Shown piece by piece: positions 21,996 to 32,664 of a DNA stretch of 64,000 bases. Source of the stretch: CAVWGP01 sp963754645 (GTDB lineage: Bacteria > Pseudomonadota > Alphaproteobacteria > Bin65); contig CAVWGP010000004.1 of NCBI GenBank assembly GCA_963754645.1, forward strand, positions 1,178,001-1,242,000, in the 5' to 3' direction. Numbering within the stretch: position 1 is the stretch's first letter; each line of letters begins with the position of its first letter. The translations under genes and the position numbers were made by a program. The notes under the pieces were generated by a model, which was not told the origin of the DNA, made no database searches, and saw only the letters and a list, made by a program, of their open reading frames with translations.

Positions 21996-23669
21996 ATGAC
22001 CGTCAACCCCCGTATCGACAACACCCGCCGCATCCGCGCGCCGCGCGGCCCGCAATTGAGCTGCAAGTCGTGGCAGACCGAAGCGGCGCTGCGCATGCTG
22101 ATGAACAATCTCGATCCCGAAGTCGCCGAGCGGCCCGAGGAGCTGATCGTCTATGGCGGCATCGGCCGCGCGGCGCGCGACTGGCAAAGCTTCGACCGGA
22201 TTCAGGCGGTGCTGAAACGGCTTGGCGGCGATGAATCCTTGCTCGTACAATCGGGCAAGCCGGTCGGCGTCTTCAAGACCCACGCGGACGCGCCGCGCGT
22301 CTTGATCGCCAATTCCAATCTCGTCGGCCATTGGAATCACTGGGCGCATTTCAACGAGCTCGATCGCGCCGGGCTGATGATGTACGGGCAGATGACCGCC
22401 GGTTCGTGGATCTACATCGGCAGTCAGGGCATCGTTCAGGGCACCTACGAAACTTTCGTCGAGATGGCGCGGCGCCATTACGGCGGCGATTTCTCGGGCA
22501 AATGGATTCTCACCGCCGGCCTTGGCGGCATGGGCGGCGCCCAGCCATTGGCCGCGACCATGGCGGGCGCCAGCATGCTGGCGGTCGAATGCCAGCCGAG
22601 CCGGATCGAAAAGCGGCTGCAGACCAAATATCTCGATGTCTGGGCCAAGACCCTCGACGAAGCGCTCGATCTCATCGCCGCCGCCGCGAAGAGCAATAAG
22701 CCTGTTTCGATCGGCCTGCTCGGTAACGCCGCCGAAATTGTGCCCGAACTGTTGCGCCGCGATATCCGCCCGCATGCCCTCACCGATCAAACTTCGGCGC
22801 ACGATCCGCTGCACGGTTATCTGCCGATCGGCTGGACGCTCGATCAATGGTTCGAGCGGCAGAAGAAAGACCCGGCCGGCGTGATCGCCGCTGCCAAGGA
22901 CTCGATGGCGATCCATGTCCGCGCCATGCTGGAATTCCAAAAACGCGGCGTGCCCACCGTCGACTACGGCAACAACATCCGGCATTTCGCCAAGGAAATG
23001 GGCGTCGCCAACGCGTTCGACGTCCCGGGTTTCGTGCCGGCCTATATCCGCCCGCTGTTCTGCCGCGGCGTCGGACCGTTCCGCTGGGCGGCGCTGACCG
23101 GCGACCCAAACGACATTTTGAAAACCGACGCCAAGGTCAAGCAGCTCATTCCCGGCGACCGGCCTCTGCACAATTGGCTCGACATGGCGCAGAAGCGCAT
23201 CAGCTTCCAGGGACTGCCGGCGCGCATTTGCTGGATCGGCCTCGGCGCGCGCGCCAAAGTCGGGCTTGCGTTCAACGAGATGGTGGCCAAGGGCGAGCTC
23301 AGCGGCCCGATCGTGATCGGCCGCGATCATCTCGATTCCGGCTCGGTCGCCAGCCCCAATCGCGAAACGGAAGCGATGCGCGACGGCAGCGATGCGGTGG
23401 CCGATTGGCCGCTGCTCAATGCGTTGTTGAATTGCGCTAGCGGCGCCACTTGGGTTTCGATCCACAATGGCGGCGGCGTCGGCATCGGCTATTCGCAACA
23501 TGCCGGCATGGTCATTGTCTGCGACGGTACGCCCGAAGCGGCGCGCCGCATCGCGCGCGTGCTGACCAACGATCCGGCAAGCGGCGTCATGCGCCACGCC
23601 GATGCCGGTTACGAGGAGGCTGTCGCTTGCGCCAAGGAGAACGGGCTCGACCTGCCCAGCATCGGCTGA
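21996..23669 (+). CDS. hutU: Urocanate hydratase HutU
   Basis: NAD+-dependent urocanase of 557 residues, converting urocanate to imidazolonepropionate. The family start RRIRAPRGPQLSCKSW...AALRMLMNNLDPEVAE is intact, with GLGGMGGAQPLAATMAG for NAD binding, and the active-site region DYGNNIRHFAKEMGV and FCRGVGPFRWAAL further on. Length is standard. No Shine-Dalgarno sequence is visible; the upstream hairpin lies there instead. hutH, the histidase that supplies urocanate, is not in this window. Confidence 0.97.
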   Translation: MTVNPRIDNTRRIRAPRGPQLSCKSWQTEAALRMLMNNLDPEVAERPEELIVYGGIGRAARDWQSFDRIQAVLKRLGGDESLLVQSGKPVGVFKTHADAPRVLIANSNLVGHWNHWAHFNELDRAGLMMYGQMTAGSWIYIGSQGIVQGTYETFVEMARRHYGGDFSGKWILTAGLGGMGGAQPLAATMAGASMLAVECQPSRIEKRLQTKYLDVWAKTLDEALDLIAAAAKSNKPVSIGLLGNAAEIVPELLRRDIRPHALTDQTSAHDPLHGYLPIGWTLDQWFERQKKDPAGVIAAAKDSMAIHVRAMLEFQKRGVPTVDYGNNIRHFAKEMGVANAFDVPGFVPAYIRPLFCRGVGPFRWAALTGDPNDILKTDAKVKQLIPGDRPLHNWLDMAQKRISFQGLPARICWIGLGARAKVGLAFNEMVAKGELSGPIVIGRDHLDSGSVASPNRETEAMRDGSDAVADWPLLNALLNCASGATWVSIHNGGGVGIGYSQHAGMVIVCDGTPEAARRIARVLTNDPASGVMRHADAGYEEAVACAKENGLDLPSIG

Positions 23670-24223
23670 GCCGCCGCGCAATCCTCGCGGGCTTCGCCGC
23701 CGCGCTTGGCGGCTGGCGCGCCGCCGTCGCCGATTTGCCGGCGGATCTGCCCGGCTGGGGCCCGGCGCGCTGGGGCATGAATCGCGCCGAACTTGCCGCC
23801 GCCTTCGGCAACCGGCTCGTGCAGCTCGATGTTGCGCTCGCCTTCGACCGGCTCGTCGTGCGCGACTCGATTCCCGATCAGCGCATCGCGGGGCGCCCGA
23901 TGATCGCGCTCTTTCAGCTCGATCCGCGCAGCGAACGCTTGGCGCAAGTCTTGCTGCGCTATCCCGGCGACTATCCGATGCTGTCGGATTTCGTTGCCCT
24001 GCGCGACGAGATCGGGCGCGAGCTGGGGCCGCCCCAACAACGGCTTGCGGAGACCGATTATAGCGGCTCGTTTCCGTCGTTCTGGATCGAGGCGATTTGG
24101 CGCTTCGCGACCACCGAGGTCTATCTCAGCCTCGTCGATCCCAATGCGAAGCCATGGAGCCGCCGGCGCAAGCGCCTGACGCTGCGTTATTCGCCCGGCG
24201 TTCTCGCGCGCGCGTTGCCGTAA
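23627..24223 (+). CDS. Hypothetical secreted protein (TTG start, overlaps hutU)
   Basis: A protein of about 198 residues overlapping the hutU 3' end by 43 bases. The proposed TTG at 23627 has GAGGAGG centred about ten bases upstream, a strong ribosome-binding site inside hutU. The N-terminus has basic residues then a hydrophobic stretch (RRAILAGFAAALGG) resembling a Tat/Sec signal, followed by a mature domain starting DLPADLPGWGPARWGM. I recognise no family. WxxxR-type repeats of aromatic residues suggest a globular periplasmic protein. Translational coupling to hutU is likely. Confidence 0.65.
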   Translation: MRQGERARPAQHRLSRRAILAGFAAALGGWRAAVADLPADLPGWGPARWGMNRAELAAAFGNRLVQLDVALAFDRLVVRDSIPDQRIAGRPMIALFQLDPRSERLAQVLLRYPGDYPMLSDFVALRDEIGRELGPPQQRLAETDYSGSFPSFWIEAIWRFATTEVYLSLVDPNAKPWSRRRKRLTLRYSPGVLARALP

Positions 24224-24244
24224 GGGCGCCGGCACGGCGGACGC

Positions 24245-25042
24245 TCAATGTTCGGCGCCGCCCTGACCCGCCGCCTTGATCGATTCGACGCGGATATCCT
24301 CGGTGAGCTCCGCCTTGTAGGCGGCGAATTCGGGCGTCGTCTTGATCGTGTAGTGCCGCGGATGCGGCAGTGCGATCGCGACGTCGGATTTGATGCGGCC
24401 GGGCCGCGCCGTCATCACCACGACGCGATTGGCCATGAAGATCGCCTCGTCGATGTCGTGGGTGACGAACAGCACCGTCTTGCGCTCGGCCTCCCAGATC
24501 GCGAGCAGCAATTCCTGCATCAAAGTCCGCGTCTGGTTGTCGAGCGCGCCGAAGGGCTCGTCGAGCAGCAGGATTTCGGGCTCGTTGGCGAGGGCGCGGG
24601 CCAGCGCCGTGCGCTGCTGCATGCCGCCCGAGAGCATTTTGGGGAAATGATCCTCGAAGCCCTTGAGGCCGACCTTGCCGATCCAATCGTCGCTCACCGC
24701 GCGCTGCTTTTCCGCCGGCACGCGGCGCTCGCGCAAGCCGAAACAGATGTTCTGGCGCACCGTGAGCCAGGGAAACAGCGTGTAGGATTGGAACACCATG
24801 CCGCGATCCGGTCCGGGGCCGCGCACCGGCTTGCCGCCCAGCATGACGTGACCCGTCGTCGGCGTATCGAGGCCGGCGACGATGCGCAGCAAGGTGGACT
24901 TGCCGCAACCCGAAGGGCCGAGAATGGCGATGAAATCATTGGGCGCCACGGCGAGATTGACCGGTTCCAGCGCCCGCGTCGGCGGTTTGCCGCGCGCGCC
25001 GGGGAAGATGCGGCTCACGCCGGAGATGGCGAGCTTCGACAT
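24245..25042 (-). CDS. ABC transporter ATP-binding protein, sulfonate/taurine/nitrate type
   Basis: ATPase subunit of 265 residues of the SsuB/TauB/NrtD family. Walker A is GPSGCGKST, the signature is LSGGMQQRTALARAL and Walker B LLLDEPFGALDNQT, followed by the H-loop FVTHDIDEAIF. Its start is three bases after the stop of the permease gene, within one leftward operon (binding protein, permease, ATPase). The substrate cannot be told; nearby MetE-like methyltransferase would fit organosulfur use but is only suggestive. Confidence 0.93.
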   Translation of the reverse strand: MSKLAISGVSRIFPGARGKPPTRALEPVNLAVAPNDFIAILGPSGCGKSTLLRIVAGLDTPTTGHVMLGGKPVRGPGPDRGMVFQSYTLFPWLTVRQNICFGLRERRVPAEKQRAVSDDWIGKVGLKGFEDHFPKMLSGGMQQRTALARALANEPEILLLDEPFGALDNQTRTLMQELLLAIWEAERKTVLFVTHDIDEAIFMANRVVVMTARPGRIKSDVAIALPHPRHYTIKTTPEFAAYKAELTEDIRVESIKAAGQGGAEH

Positions 25043-25045
25043 GCG

Positions 25046-25819
25046 CTAGGCCAGGCTCCAGGGGAACAACCGCTGATTGGCGCGCTTGAACAGATAGTCC
25101 GAGATCAGGCCGATGACGCCGATGACGACGATGCCGAAAATGATCTGGTCGGTCGCGAGCAGCGCCTGGCTGTCGGTGATCATATGGCCGATGCCGCGCG
25201 AGGCGCCGATCAACTCGGCGACGATGACGTAGGTCCAGGCCCAGCCGAGCACGAGGCGCAGCGTTTCGGCGATCTGCGGCGCGCTCGCCGGCAGCAGCAC
25301 GCGGCCGACGACGCCGTTCGAGCGCGCGCCCAGCGTATAGGCGGCTTCGACCAGGTCGCGCCGCGTCGAGCCGACGATGACGGCGACCATGAGCACGAGC
25401 TGAAAAAAGGAGCCGATGAAAATGACAGCGAGCTTCTGGCGCTCGCCGATCCCGGCCCACAAGATGAGCAGCGGAATGAATGCCGAGGCCGGCAAATAGC
25501 GCGCGAAGGACACGAACGGCTCGAAGAACGCCTCGACCGGCTTATAGGCGCCCATCCAGATGCCGAGCGGCACGGCGAGCGCCGCGGCGATGAGAAATCC
25601 GCCGACCACGCGCCACACGGTGATGCCGACATCGACGATGAAATCGTGCTCGGCGAACAGTTCGACGCCGGAGCGGAACGTCGTCACCGGGTCGGCGAGA
25701 AATTGCTTCTGCACCAAGCCGCCGAACGTGACCGCCGCCCAGAGCAGGAAAAACACGACGAAAAACGCGACGCCAAGCGCAATGCGCGCGCCGGGCGAGA
25801 CGGGTTTGAGGGGGGTCAT
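25046..25819 (-). CDS. ABC transporter permease, SsuC/TauC type
   Basis: Inner-membrane permease of 257 residues with about six hydrophobic segments. The EAA loop region reads EAAYTLGARSNGVVGRVLLPASAPQI, typical of the nitrate/sulfonate/taurine permeases and the docking site for the ATPase. The stop nearly abuts the ATPase start. Upstream lies a 170-base gap containing an inverted repeat before the binding-protein gene. Confidence 0.93.
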   Translation of the reverse strand: MTPLKPVSPGARIALGVAFFVVFFLLWAAVTFGGLVQKQFLADPVTTFRSGVELFAEHDFIVDVGITVWRVVGGFLIAAALAVPLGIWMGAYKPVEAFFEPFVSFARYLPASAFIPLLILWAGIGERQKLAVIFIGSFFQLVLMVAVIVGSTRRDLVEAAYTLGARSNGVVGRVLLPASAPQIAETLRLVLGWAWTYVIVAELIGASRGIGHMITDSQALLATDQIIFGIVVIGVIGLISDYLFKRANQRLFPWSLA

Positions 25820-25828
25820 CGAATAGGC

Positions 25829-25969
25829 GTCATCCCGACCGCAGCGCCGAAGGCGCGAAGCGGAGGGACCTCGCGCGGACTGGCGTCGGCCCGCGTGCCG
25901 GCACCGCGATCGTCCGCCCGGGGTCCCTCGGCTTCAGCGGCGAAGTGCGCGGCCTTCGCTCGGGATGAC
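25829..25969. repeat. Intergenic element with terminal inverted repeats
   Basis: A 141-base non-coding block bounded by perfect 10-base inverted ends (GTCATCCCGA at 25829 and its complement ending at 25969). Inside, AAGCGGAGGGACC near 25858 pairs with a segment starting near 25921 with one mismatch. It looks like a REP/MITE-like palindromic intergenic repeat common in GC-rich alphaproteobacteria. It lies between the binding-protein and permease genes and may form a large hairpin in their mRNA. Confidence 0.7.
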
Positions 25970-25989
25970 ATTTGGTTCGCCGCGCCGCG

Positions 25990-26931
25990 CTATTTCACGA
26001 AGCTCGTATCCACCAGTTTCGCCAGATCGGGCTTCGTCTTGATGACGCCGGTTTCGAGCAGGAGATCGGCGGCTTCGGCCATGAAACTGTTGATCTCGCC
26101 GCTCATGAATTTCTGGTTCGCCGCCTTGTCCTGCCAGCGCAGGAAGGATTGCGATTTCTCGAACGCCTCGCCGCTCTGCTTGACGGCGGCGCCCATGATC
26201 TCGAAGGATTTCTTCGGCTCCTTTTGGATCATCGCCAGCGCGTCGAAATAGCTCTTGGTGATCGCCTCGGCGATCTTGCGGTTCTCGGTCAGGAATTTCG
26301 GCGTGCAGCCCACGGTGTCCATGACCATCGGATAATCGAGCGTGGTGGCGATGATCTTGCCGGCCTCGGGCTTGGCGCGCACGCCCGACAGGTAGGGCTC
26401 GTAAGTCGCAGCGGCGGCGATGTCCTGGCCGGTGATGAAGGCATTGGCGGCGCCCTGCGGATCGAGGCTGACGATGGTCACGTCCTTGATCGAGACGCCG
26501 TTCTTCTTGAGGAACCACGACAGCAGGAAATAGGGTGCCGTGCCCGGCGCCCAAGCCGCGATTTTCTTGCCCTTCAGATCGGCGATCGACTTGATGTCGG
26601 CGCGCACCGCGAGGCCGTCGGCGCCGTAGCTCTTGTCGAGCTGGAAAATTTGCCTGGTCTCGACGCCGGCCGAGGCCCACACGATCCAGGTTTCGACCGT
26701 CGTCGCCGCGCATTGGATATCGCCCGACAGGATCGCCAGGTGGCGGTCTTTCTGCGGAATCATCTTGATCGTCGCATCGACGCCGTTGGCCTTGAAGATG
26801 CCGGCCTCCTTGGCCAGCGAGAGCGGCGCGAAGCCCGTCCACCCGCTCATGCCGATGGCGACCTTCATGTCCTGCGCCGAAGCCGGCGCCGCCGCGAGCG
26901 CGACCGCCGCGATAATCGAACCGATACGCAT
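25990..26931 (-). CDS. ABC transporter substrate-binding protein, NMT1/SsuA-like
   Basis: Periplasmic binding protein of 313 residues with a signal peptide (MRIGSIIAAVALAAAPASAQD) and an NMT1/THI5-like fold (IGMSGWTGFAPLSLAKEAGIFKANGVD, then DLKGKKIAAWAPGTAPYFLLSWFLKKNGV). An AGGAGG ribosome-binding site lies just upstream of the ATG. It is the first gene of the leftward sulfonate/taurine-type transporter operon; ligand unknown. Confidence 0.92.
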   Translation of the reverse strand: MRIGSIIAAVALAAAPASAQDMKVAIGMSGWTGFAPLSLAKEAGIFKANGVDATIKMIPQKDRHLAILSGDIQCAATTVETWIVWASAGVETRQIFQLDKSYGADGLAVRADIKSIADLKGKKIAAWAPGTAPYFLLSWFLKKNGVSIKDVTIVSLDPQGAANAFITGQDIAAAATYEPYLSGVRAKPEAGKIIATTLDYPMVMDTVGCTPKFLTENRKIAEAITKSYFDALAMIQKEPKKSFEIMGAAVKQSGEAFEKSQSFLRWQDKAANQKFMSGEINSFMAEAADLLLETGVIKTKPDLAKLVDTSFVK

Positions 26932-27003
26932 GTGAAACCTCCTTTAATTTGTCGTGTTGCGCCGATGCTACAGGCGGGCGCCGGGCGCTTCAAGCAGGCG
27001 CGT

Positions 27004-28155
27004 TCAGCCCCACACCCGGTGCGCGGTTTCGCGCATGACATCGAGCTTGCGCCATTGCGCCTCGGCGCCGAGCGCGTTGCCGCCGATGCCCGAGGCGAAG
27101 CCGCATTGCGGGCTGAGCGCGATCTGTTCGAGCGGCAGGAATTTGCTCGCCTCGTCGAGCCGGCGCTTCAGCGCATCGACGGTCTCGACCTCGCCGGTCT
27201 TGGTCGTGATCAATCCGAGCACGGCGATCTTGCCCTTGGGCACGAAGCGCAGCGGCTCGAAGCCGCCGGCGCGCTCGTTGTCGTATTCGAGCAGCAGCCG
27301 GTCGTAGTCCAGGCCGCCGAACAGCGCCTCGGCGATGGCGTCGTATTTGCCCTCGCGGTGCCACATGCTGGCGCGGTTGCCGCGGCAGACATGCAGGCCG
27401 GTCACCGCCCTGCCCTTGGCGCCGGCGATAACGGCATTGTCCGCCGCGATGGCGCGGGCGAGATTCTTCATCGGGTCCTCGCCGGCGGCGCGCATGCGCT
27501 CGAGCGTCGGCGGATCGACATAGCCGGTGTAGCTCGGCTCGTCGATCTGGACGTAATCGCAGCCGGCGGCGACAAGCTCATCGACCATGCGGCGCTGGAT
27601 CGCGACGACGTCGGCGAGAAACTCGTCGGCGCCCGCATAAATCGGGCGCGAGGCCGGAAGATCGCACATCTGGCACACGCGGTCCGGACCCATCAGCGTG
27701 ATCTTGACCGGCGCGCGCGCAACCGCCTTGAGAAAGCGCAGCTCGGCGAGCGGAAAGCTCCCGATCAATTCGAGCCGCGCGGTGGCCGGCGTGCGATAGG
27801 AGACGACGGCGTCGGCGCCTTTGCTCAGCGGTTTCTCGCCGGGCGCGAGATTGAGCGGGTTCTTAAGAAAGCCGCGCCACGAGGTCTCCCACAAGTCCCA
27901 GCCCGCGACCTTGGAAAAGCTCACCTGCCAGTTGAGCCGGCGAAACTCGCCGTCGCTGACGCAGGGAATCCCATGCGCCTCTTGCTCGGCAACGACGGCG
28001 CGGATCGCCTCGTCCTGCGCCCGCGTCAGCGCCGCGTCGTCGATCTCGCCGCGAGCGCGGCGCGTGAACGCCTCAAGCAGCGCCGCCGGCCGCAGCAGGC
28101 TGCCGACGTGGTCGGTGCGGGTCTGTATGAGCGATGCGTGGTCGGTTTTGGCCAT
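27004..28155 (-). CDS. Cobalamin-independent methionine synthase-like protein (MetE C-terminal family)
   Basis: A 383-residue protein resembling the C-terminal catalytic half of MetE. The zinc ligands expected for homocysteine activation are visible: histidine and cysteine in TGLHVCRGN, glutamate in LLLEYDNE and cysteine in LSPQCGFASG. It lacks the folate-binding N-terminal half, so it probably uses another methyl donor, as proposed for core-MetE or DUF1852-associated relatives. Start ATG 28155. Neighbouring organosulfur-type transporter genes are on the same strand. Confidence 0.85.
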   Translation of the reverse strand: MAKTDHASLIQTRTDHVGSLLRPAALLEAFTRRARGEIDDAALTRAQDEAIRAVVAEQEAHGIPCVSDGEFRRLNWQVSFSKVAGWDLWETSWRGFLKNPLNLAPGEKPLSKGADAVVSYRTPATARLELIGSFPLAELRFLKAVARAPVKITLMGPDRVCQMCDLPASRPIYAGADEFLADVVAIQRRMVDELVAAGCDYVQIDEPSYTGYVDPPTLERMRAAGEDPMKNLARAIAADNAVIAGAKGRAVTGLHVCRGNRASMWHREGKYDAIAEALFGGLDYDRLLLEYDNERAGGFEPLRFVPKGKIAVLGLITTKTGEVETVDALKRRLDEASKFLPLEQIALSPQCGFASGIGGNALGAEAQWRKLDVMRETAHRVWG

Positions 28156-28205
28156 GGGTCGCGTTCCAGTTGAGCGCCGCCGAGCGGCACGGTCGACGTA
28201 TTATG

Positions 28206-29168
28206 TCATTCGACGGTGCGGTTCGCTCGAACTGCGACCGATTGCGGAAATTCCAGGCGAAGAAGCCGCGCCGTGCTGAGATTGAGAACGAGCTCAAATC
28301 GCGTCGGTTGCTTGATCGGCAGATCGGCGGGCTTCTCGCCGCGCAACATCCGATCCGCGTAGCCGGCAAGATCGACATAGGTGTCGCGCTGGTTGGCGCC
28401 GTAGCTCATCAGCCCCCCGGCCTCGCAATGCTCGCTCCAGCCAAACATGGAAGGCAGGCTGTGTACGGCGAGGAACTGTGCGATCTGGGTGCGACGAGCC
28501 ATTGTCACCCCGTCCGGGAAGGTGACGACCGCGTCCGGGCGCGCGTCGCGCAGCGCGCCAAGCGCCCGATCCAATTCTCTCGCGCCGTCGAACGGAACAT
28601 AGCTCAGCTCGAGCCCGAGCACGCTCGCCGCCTGCCGGGTGGCGCCCAATTCGGATTGCTCGCCGGGGTGCCTGGTATTCGACAAAACCCCCAGCTTGCG
28701 CATCGGCGGCACGGTTTCCTTGAGCAGCTCGACGCGCTTGGCGGCGATTTCAAGCGAGAGAAAGGTGCTGCCGGTGAAATTTTGCCCGGGCCGCGCGAGG
28801 CTTTTGGCAATTCCCGCCGCGATCGGATCGCCGCTGATGGCGAATAGAACTGGAATTTCCGTGGTCGCCCTGATCGCCTGGATTGCGGGGCCGCTCGAAA
28901 CGATAAAGGATACGTTCGAGCGAATCAGGCGCGCTATCGTATCCTTGAGCCCTTCCGCATTGCCGGGGGAATAGTGCACCAGGATGTCGAGGTTTTGACC
29001 GTCGACCCAGCCGCGCTGGCGCAGCCCTTCGCGAAATCCGTCGATGAACGGATCGGGCTCGACATCGGTCGATATCCATCCGATGCGGTGACGCGGCGAT
29101 TGTCCCCGCGCCGGGCGAACGGCCGCGGCGGCGAACATGGCGAGGAGAGTCCGTCGGGTGAGCGGCAT
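28206..29168 (-). CDS. Orphan ABC transporter substrate-binding protein (ABC_sub_bind/TrpX-like)
   Basis: A 320-residue periplasmic protein with signal sequence (TRRTLLAMFAAAAVRPARGQ) and the ABC_sub_bind pattern RIGWISTD...FIDGFREGLRQRGWVDGQNLDI. No permease or ATPase gene of the matching TrpYZ type is adjacent. Many alphaproteobacteria carry numerous such orphans. It precedes the MetE-like gene by 50 bases on the same strand and could be cotranscribed. Confidence 0.88.
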   Translation of the reverse strand: MPLTRRTLLAMFAAAAVRPARGQSPRHRIGWISTDVEPDPFIDGFREGLRQRGWVDGQNLDILVHYSPGNAEGLKDTIARLIRSNVSFIVSSGPAIQAIRATTEIPVLFAISGDPIAAGIAKSLARPGQNFTGSTFLSLEIAAKRVELLKETVPPMRKLGVLSNTRHPGEQSELGATRQAASVLGLELSYVPFDGARELDRALGALRDARPDAVVTFPDGVTMARRTQIAQFLAVHSLPSMFGWSEHCEAGGLMSYGANQRDTYVDLAGYADRMLRGEKPADLPIKQPTRFELVLNLSTARLLRLEFPQSVAVRANRTVE

Positions 29169-29250
29169 GGCGCGATCCTCGTTCTCCGTCTTTTGACCGT
29201 CAGTCAGGCGCCGGCGAGCGATCCGATAGTCAATCAGATCGGCCGGCGGT

Positions 29251-29883
29251 TCAACTGTTCCGCTTCCGCACGCCGTCTAGATATTCCAACACCTCTTCAA
29301 GCCCGGTCACGTCGGCGTAGCGGCGGCCGACGTCGCGGAGATTGTCGCGGTGCGGGCCTTCGTCGACATCGCCGACGCAGGGCTCGGGCACGATGGTGCG
29401 GAAACCGAAGGAGAACGCGTCGATCACCGAGCCGCGGATGCAGCCCGAGGTGTTGCAGCCGGTGACGATGACCGTATCGACGCGCTCCTTGATGAAATAA
29501 TTGACCACCGGCGTGTGGAAGAAAATCGACGGCCCGGTCTTGCGCACCACGAGATCGTATGTCTCCTCGTAGATGCGCGGATCGAGCGCGCTGCCGGGAT
29601 GGTCGATGCGGAATTCCTGCAGCACCGGCGGAATTTTCCAATGCGGCGCGTCGCGCTCGCTTTTATAGGCGGTGAAGCACGCGGCCACCGGCGCCCGCGC
29701 CGCGCGCGCGGCTTTCAGCAGCGTCGCGGTGTTGTTGACCGCGCGATCGACCAAGGGCGCGCCGCCCAGCGGAAATTTCTTGTCGGTGAAGGCGAGCTGG
29801 AAATCGACCACGACGACGCCGGGCCGCTCGCCAAAGCCGACATTCCTGCCGCCGAAACCGCGCTTGGCATAATCATCGGCCAT
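29251..29883 (-). CDS. Isochorismatase-like cysteine hydrolase (N-carbamoylsarcosine amidase-like)
   Basis: A 210-residue amidohydrolase of the isochorismatase superfamily. The catalytic triad is visible: aspartate in VVVDFQLAF, lysine in VVRKTGPS, and cysteine in VTGCNTSGCIRGS, where the second cysteine matches the nucleophile position. This arrangement resembles N-carbamoylsarcosine amidohydrolases and maleamate amidases. ATG at 29883 is preferred to an upstream in-frame start. No operon partner is apparent. Confidence 0.88.
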   Translation of the reverse strand: MADDYAKRGFGGRNVGFGERPGVVVVDFQLAFTDKKFPLGGAPLVDRAVNNTATLLKAARAARAPVAACFTAYKSERDAPHWKIPPVLQEFRIDHPGSALDPRIYEETYDLVVRKTGPSIFFHTPVVNYFIKERVDTVIVTGCNTSGCIRGSVIDAFSFGFRTIVPEPCVGDVDEGPHRDNLRDVGRRYADVTGLEEVLEYLDGVRKRNS

Positions 29884-29974
29884 GGCCGTCGTCCTCCTGC
29901 TAGTGCCGTGGGCCTCCGATCCTATAGGCACGGGCGTGCCGGTCCAGCGCGGATTTTTCGCCGGTCCCTGGGCG

Positions 29975-30190
29975 AAAAATCCAATGATTTCCGAAGATGC
30001 TCAATTTCTGGGCGTTGGGAAGAATCGGCCGATATGAGCATCTTCGGCCGAATCAATGACTTAATCACACCAAGGCCGCTATTACGGACAATGGGCCCGA
30101 ATAAAAATCCAATGATTCTCGAAGATGCTCATTTTCCCGGATGAGCATCTTCGGTCCAAAATTGCGCCGAATGAGAATCTTCGGAAAAAT
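29975..30190. repeat. Hairpin repeat array A (non-coding)
   Basis: Array with arm CCGAAGATGCTCA and its complement. The arm at 29991-30003 pairs perfectly with 30035-30047 around a 31-base loop; 30120-30132 pairs perfectly (13 bp) with 30141-30153 around an eight-base loop; a further diverged arm lies at 30171-30184. A 15-base direct repeat (AAAAATCCAATGATT) precedes both forward arms (29975 and 30103). After the first hairpin comes GAATCAATGACTTAATCAC, a tail shared with array B. It fills the gap between the cysteine hydrolase and hicB; no gene is present. Confidence 0.85.
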
Positions 30191-30228
30191 CAGGAGAATT
30201 TCGCGGCCCGAGATGCGCGGCAGCGTGC

Positions 30229-30441
30229 TCACACGGCAACCTCGATGATCTTCTCATCGACCGGCGGCGGGATCGGCTCGTCGTGCGCGCGCAGGCTTTC
30301 GAGATAGGCTGCGATCGCTTCCTTGATATTGGCCAGGACCTCAGCGCGCGTCGCGCCTTGGGAGACGCATCCAGGCAACACCGGCACTTCGGCGGCGAAC
30401 ACACCATCCTCATCCTGCTCAATGCGCACGCGGTAATTCAT
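30229..30441 (-). CDS. HicB-family antitoxin-like protein, no HicA partner
   Basis: A 70-residue protein with the HicB/UPF0150 pattern: MNYRVRIEQDEDGVFAAEVPVLPGCVSQGATRAEVLANIKEAI. It lacks the C-terminal DNA-binding extension of many HicB antitoxins, so it may be a stand-alone HicB-like domain. ATG 30441 gives the standard start; an extension to 30471 would overlap the parE stop. A HicA toxin gene was looked for on both sides and not found. Confidence 0.85.
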   Translation of the reverse strand: MNYRVRIEQDEDGVFAAEVPVLPGCVSQGATRAEVLANIKEAIAAYLESLRAHDEPIPPPVDEKIIEVAV

Positions 30442-30467
30442 TGCGCGCGGCCTATCTCGAAATCGCC

Positions 30468-32594
<2,127 letters not shown>

Positions 32595-32664
32595 TGTATA
32601 TTCCGCGTTCATACCGTATCGAGTGGCGCCTTCTAGCATGCCTACGAGATATTGAGAAAGCCTG

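Noticed and set aside
29932..30228. Hairpins as ordinary terminators of the flanking genes
   Set aside because: No T-runs follow the stems, and repeated arms with long loops and direct repeats do not fit intrinsic terminators.
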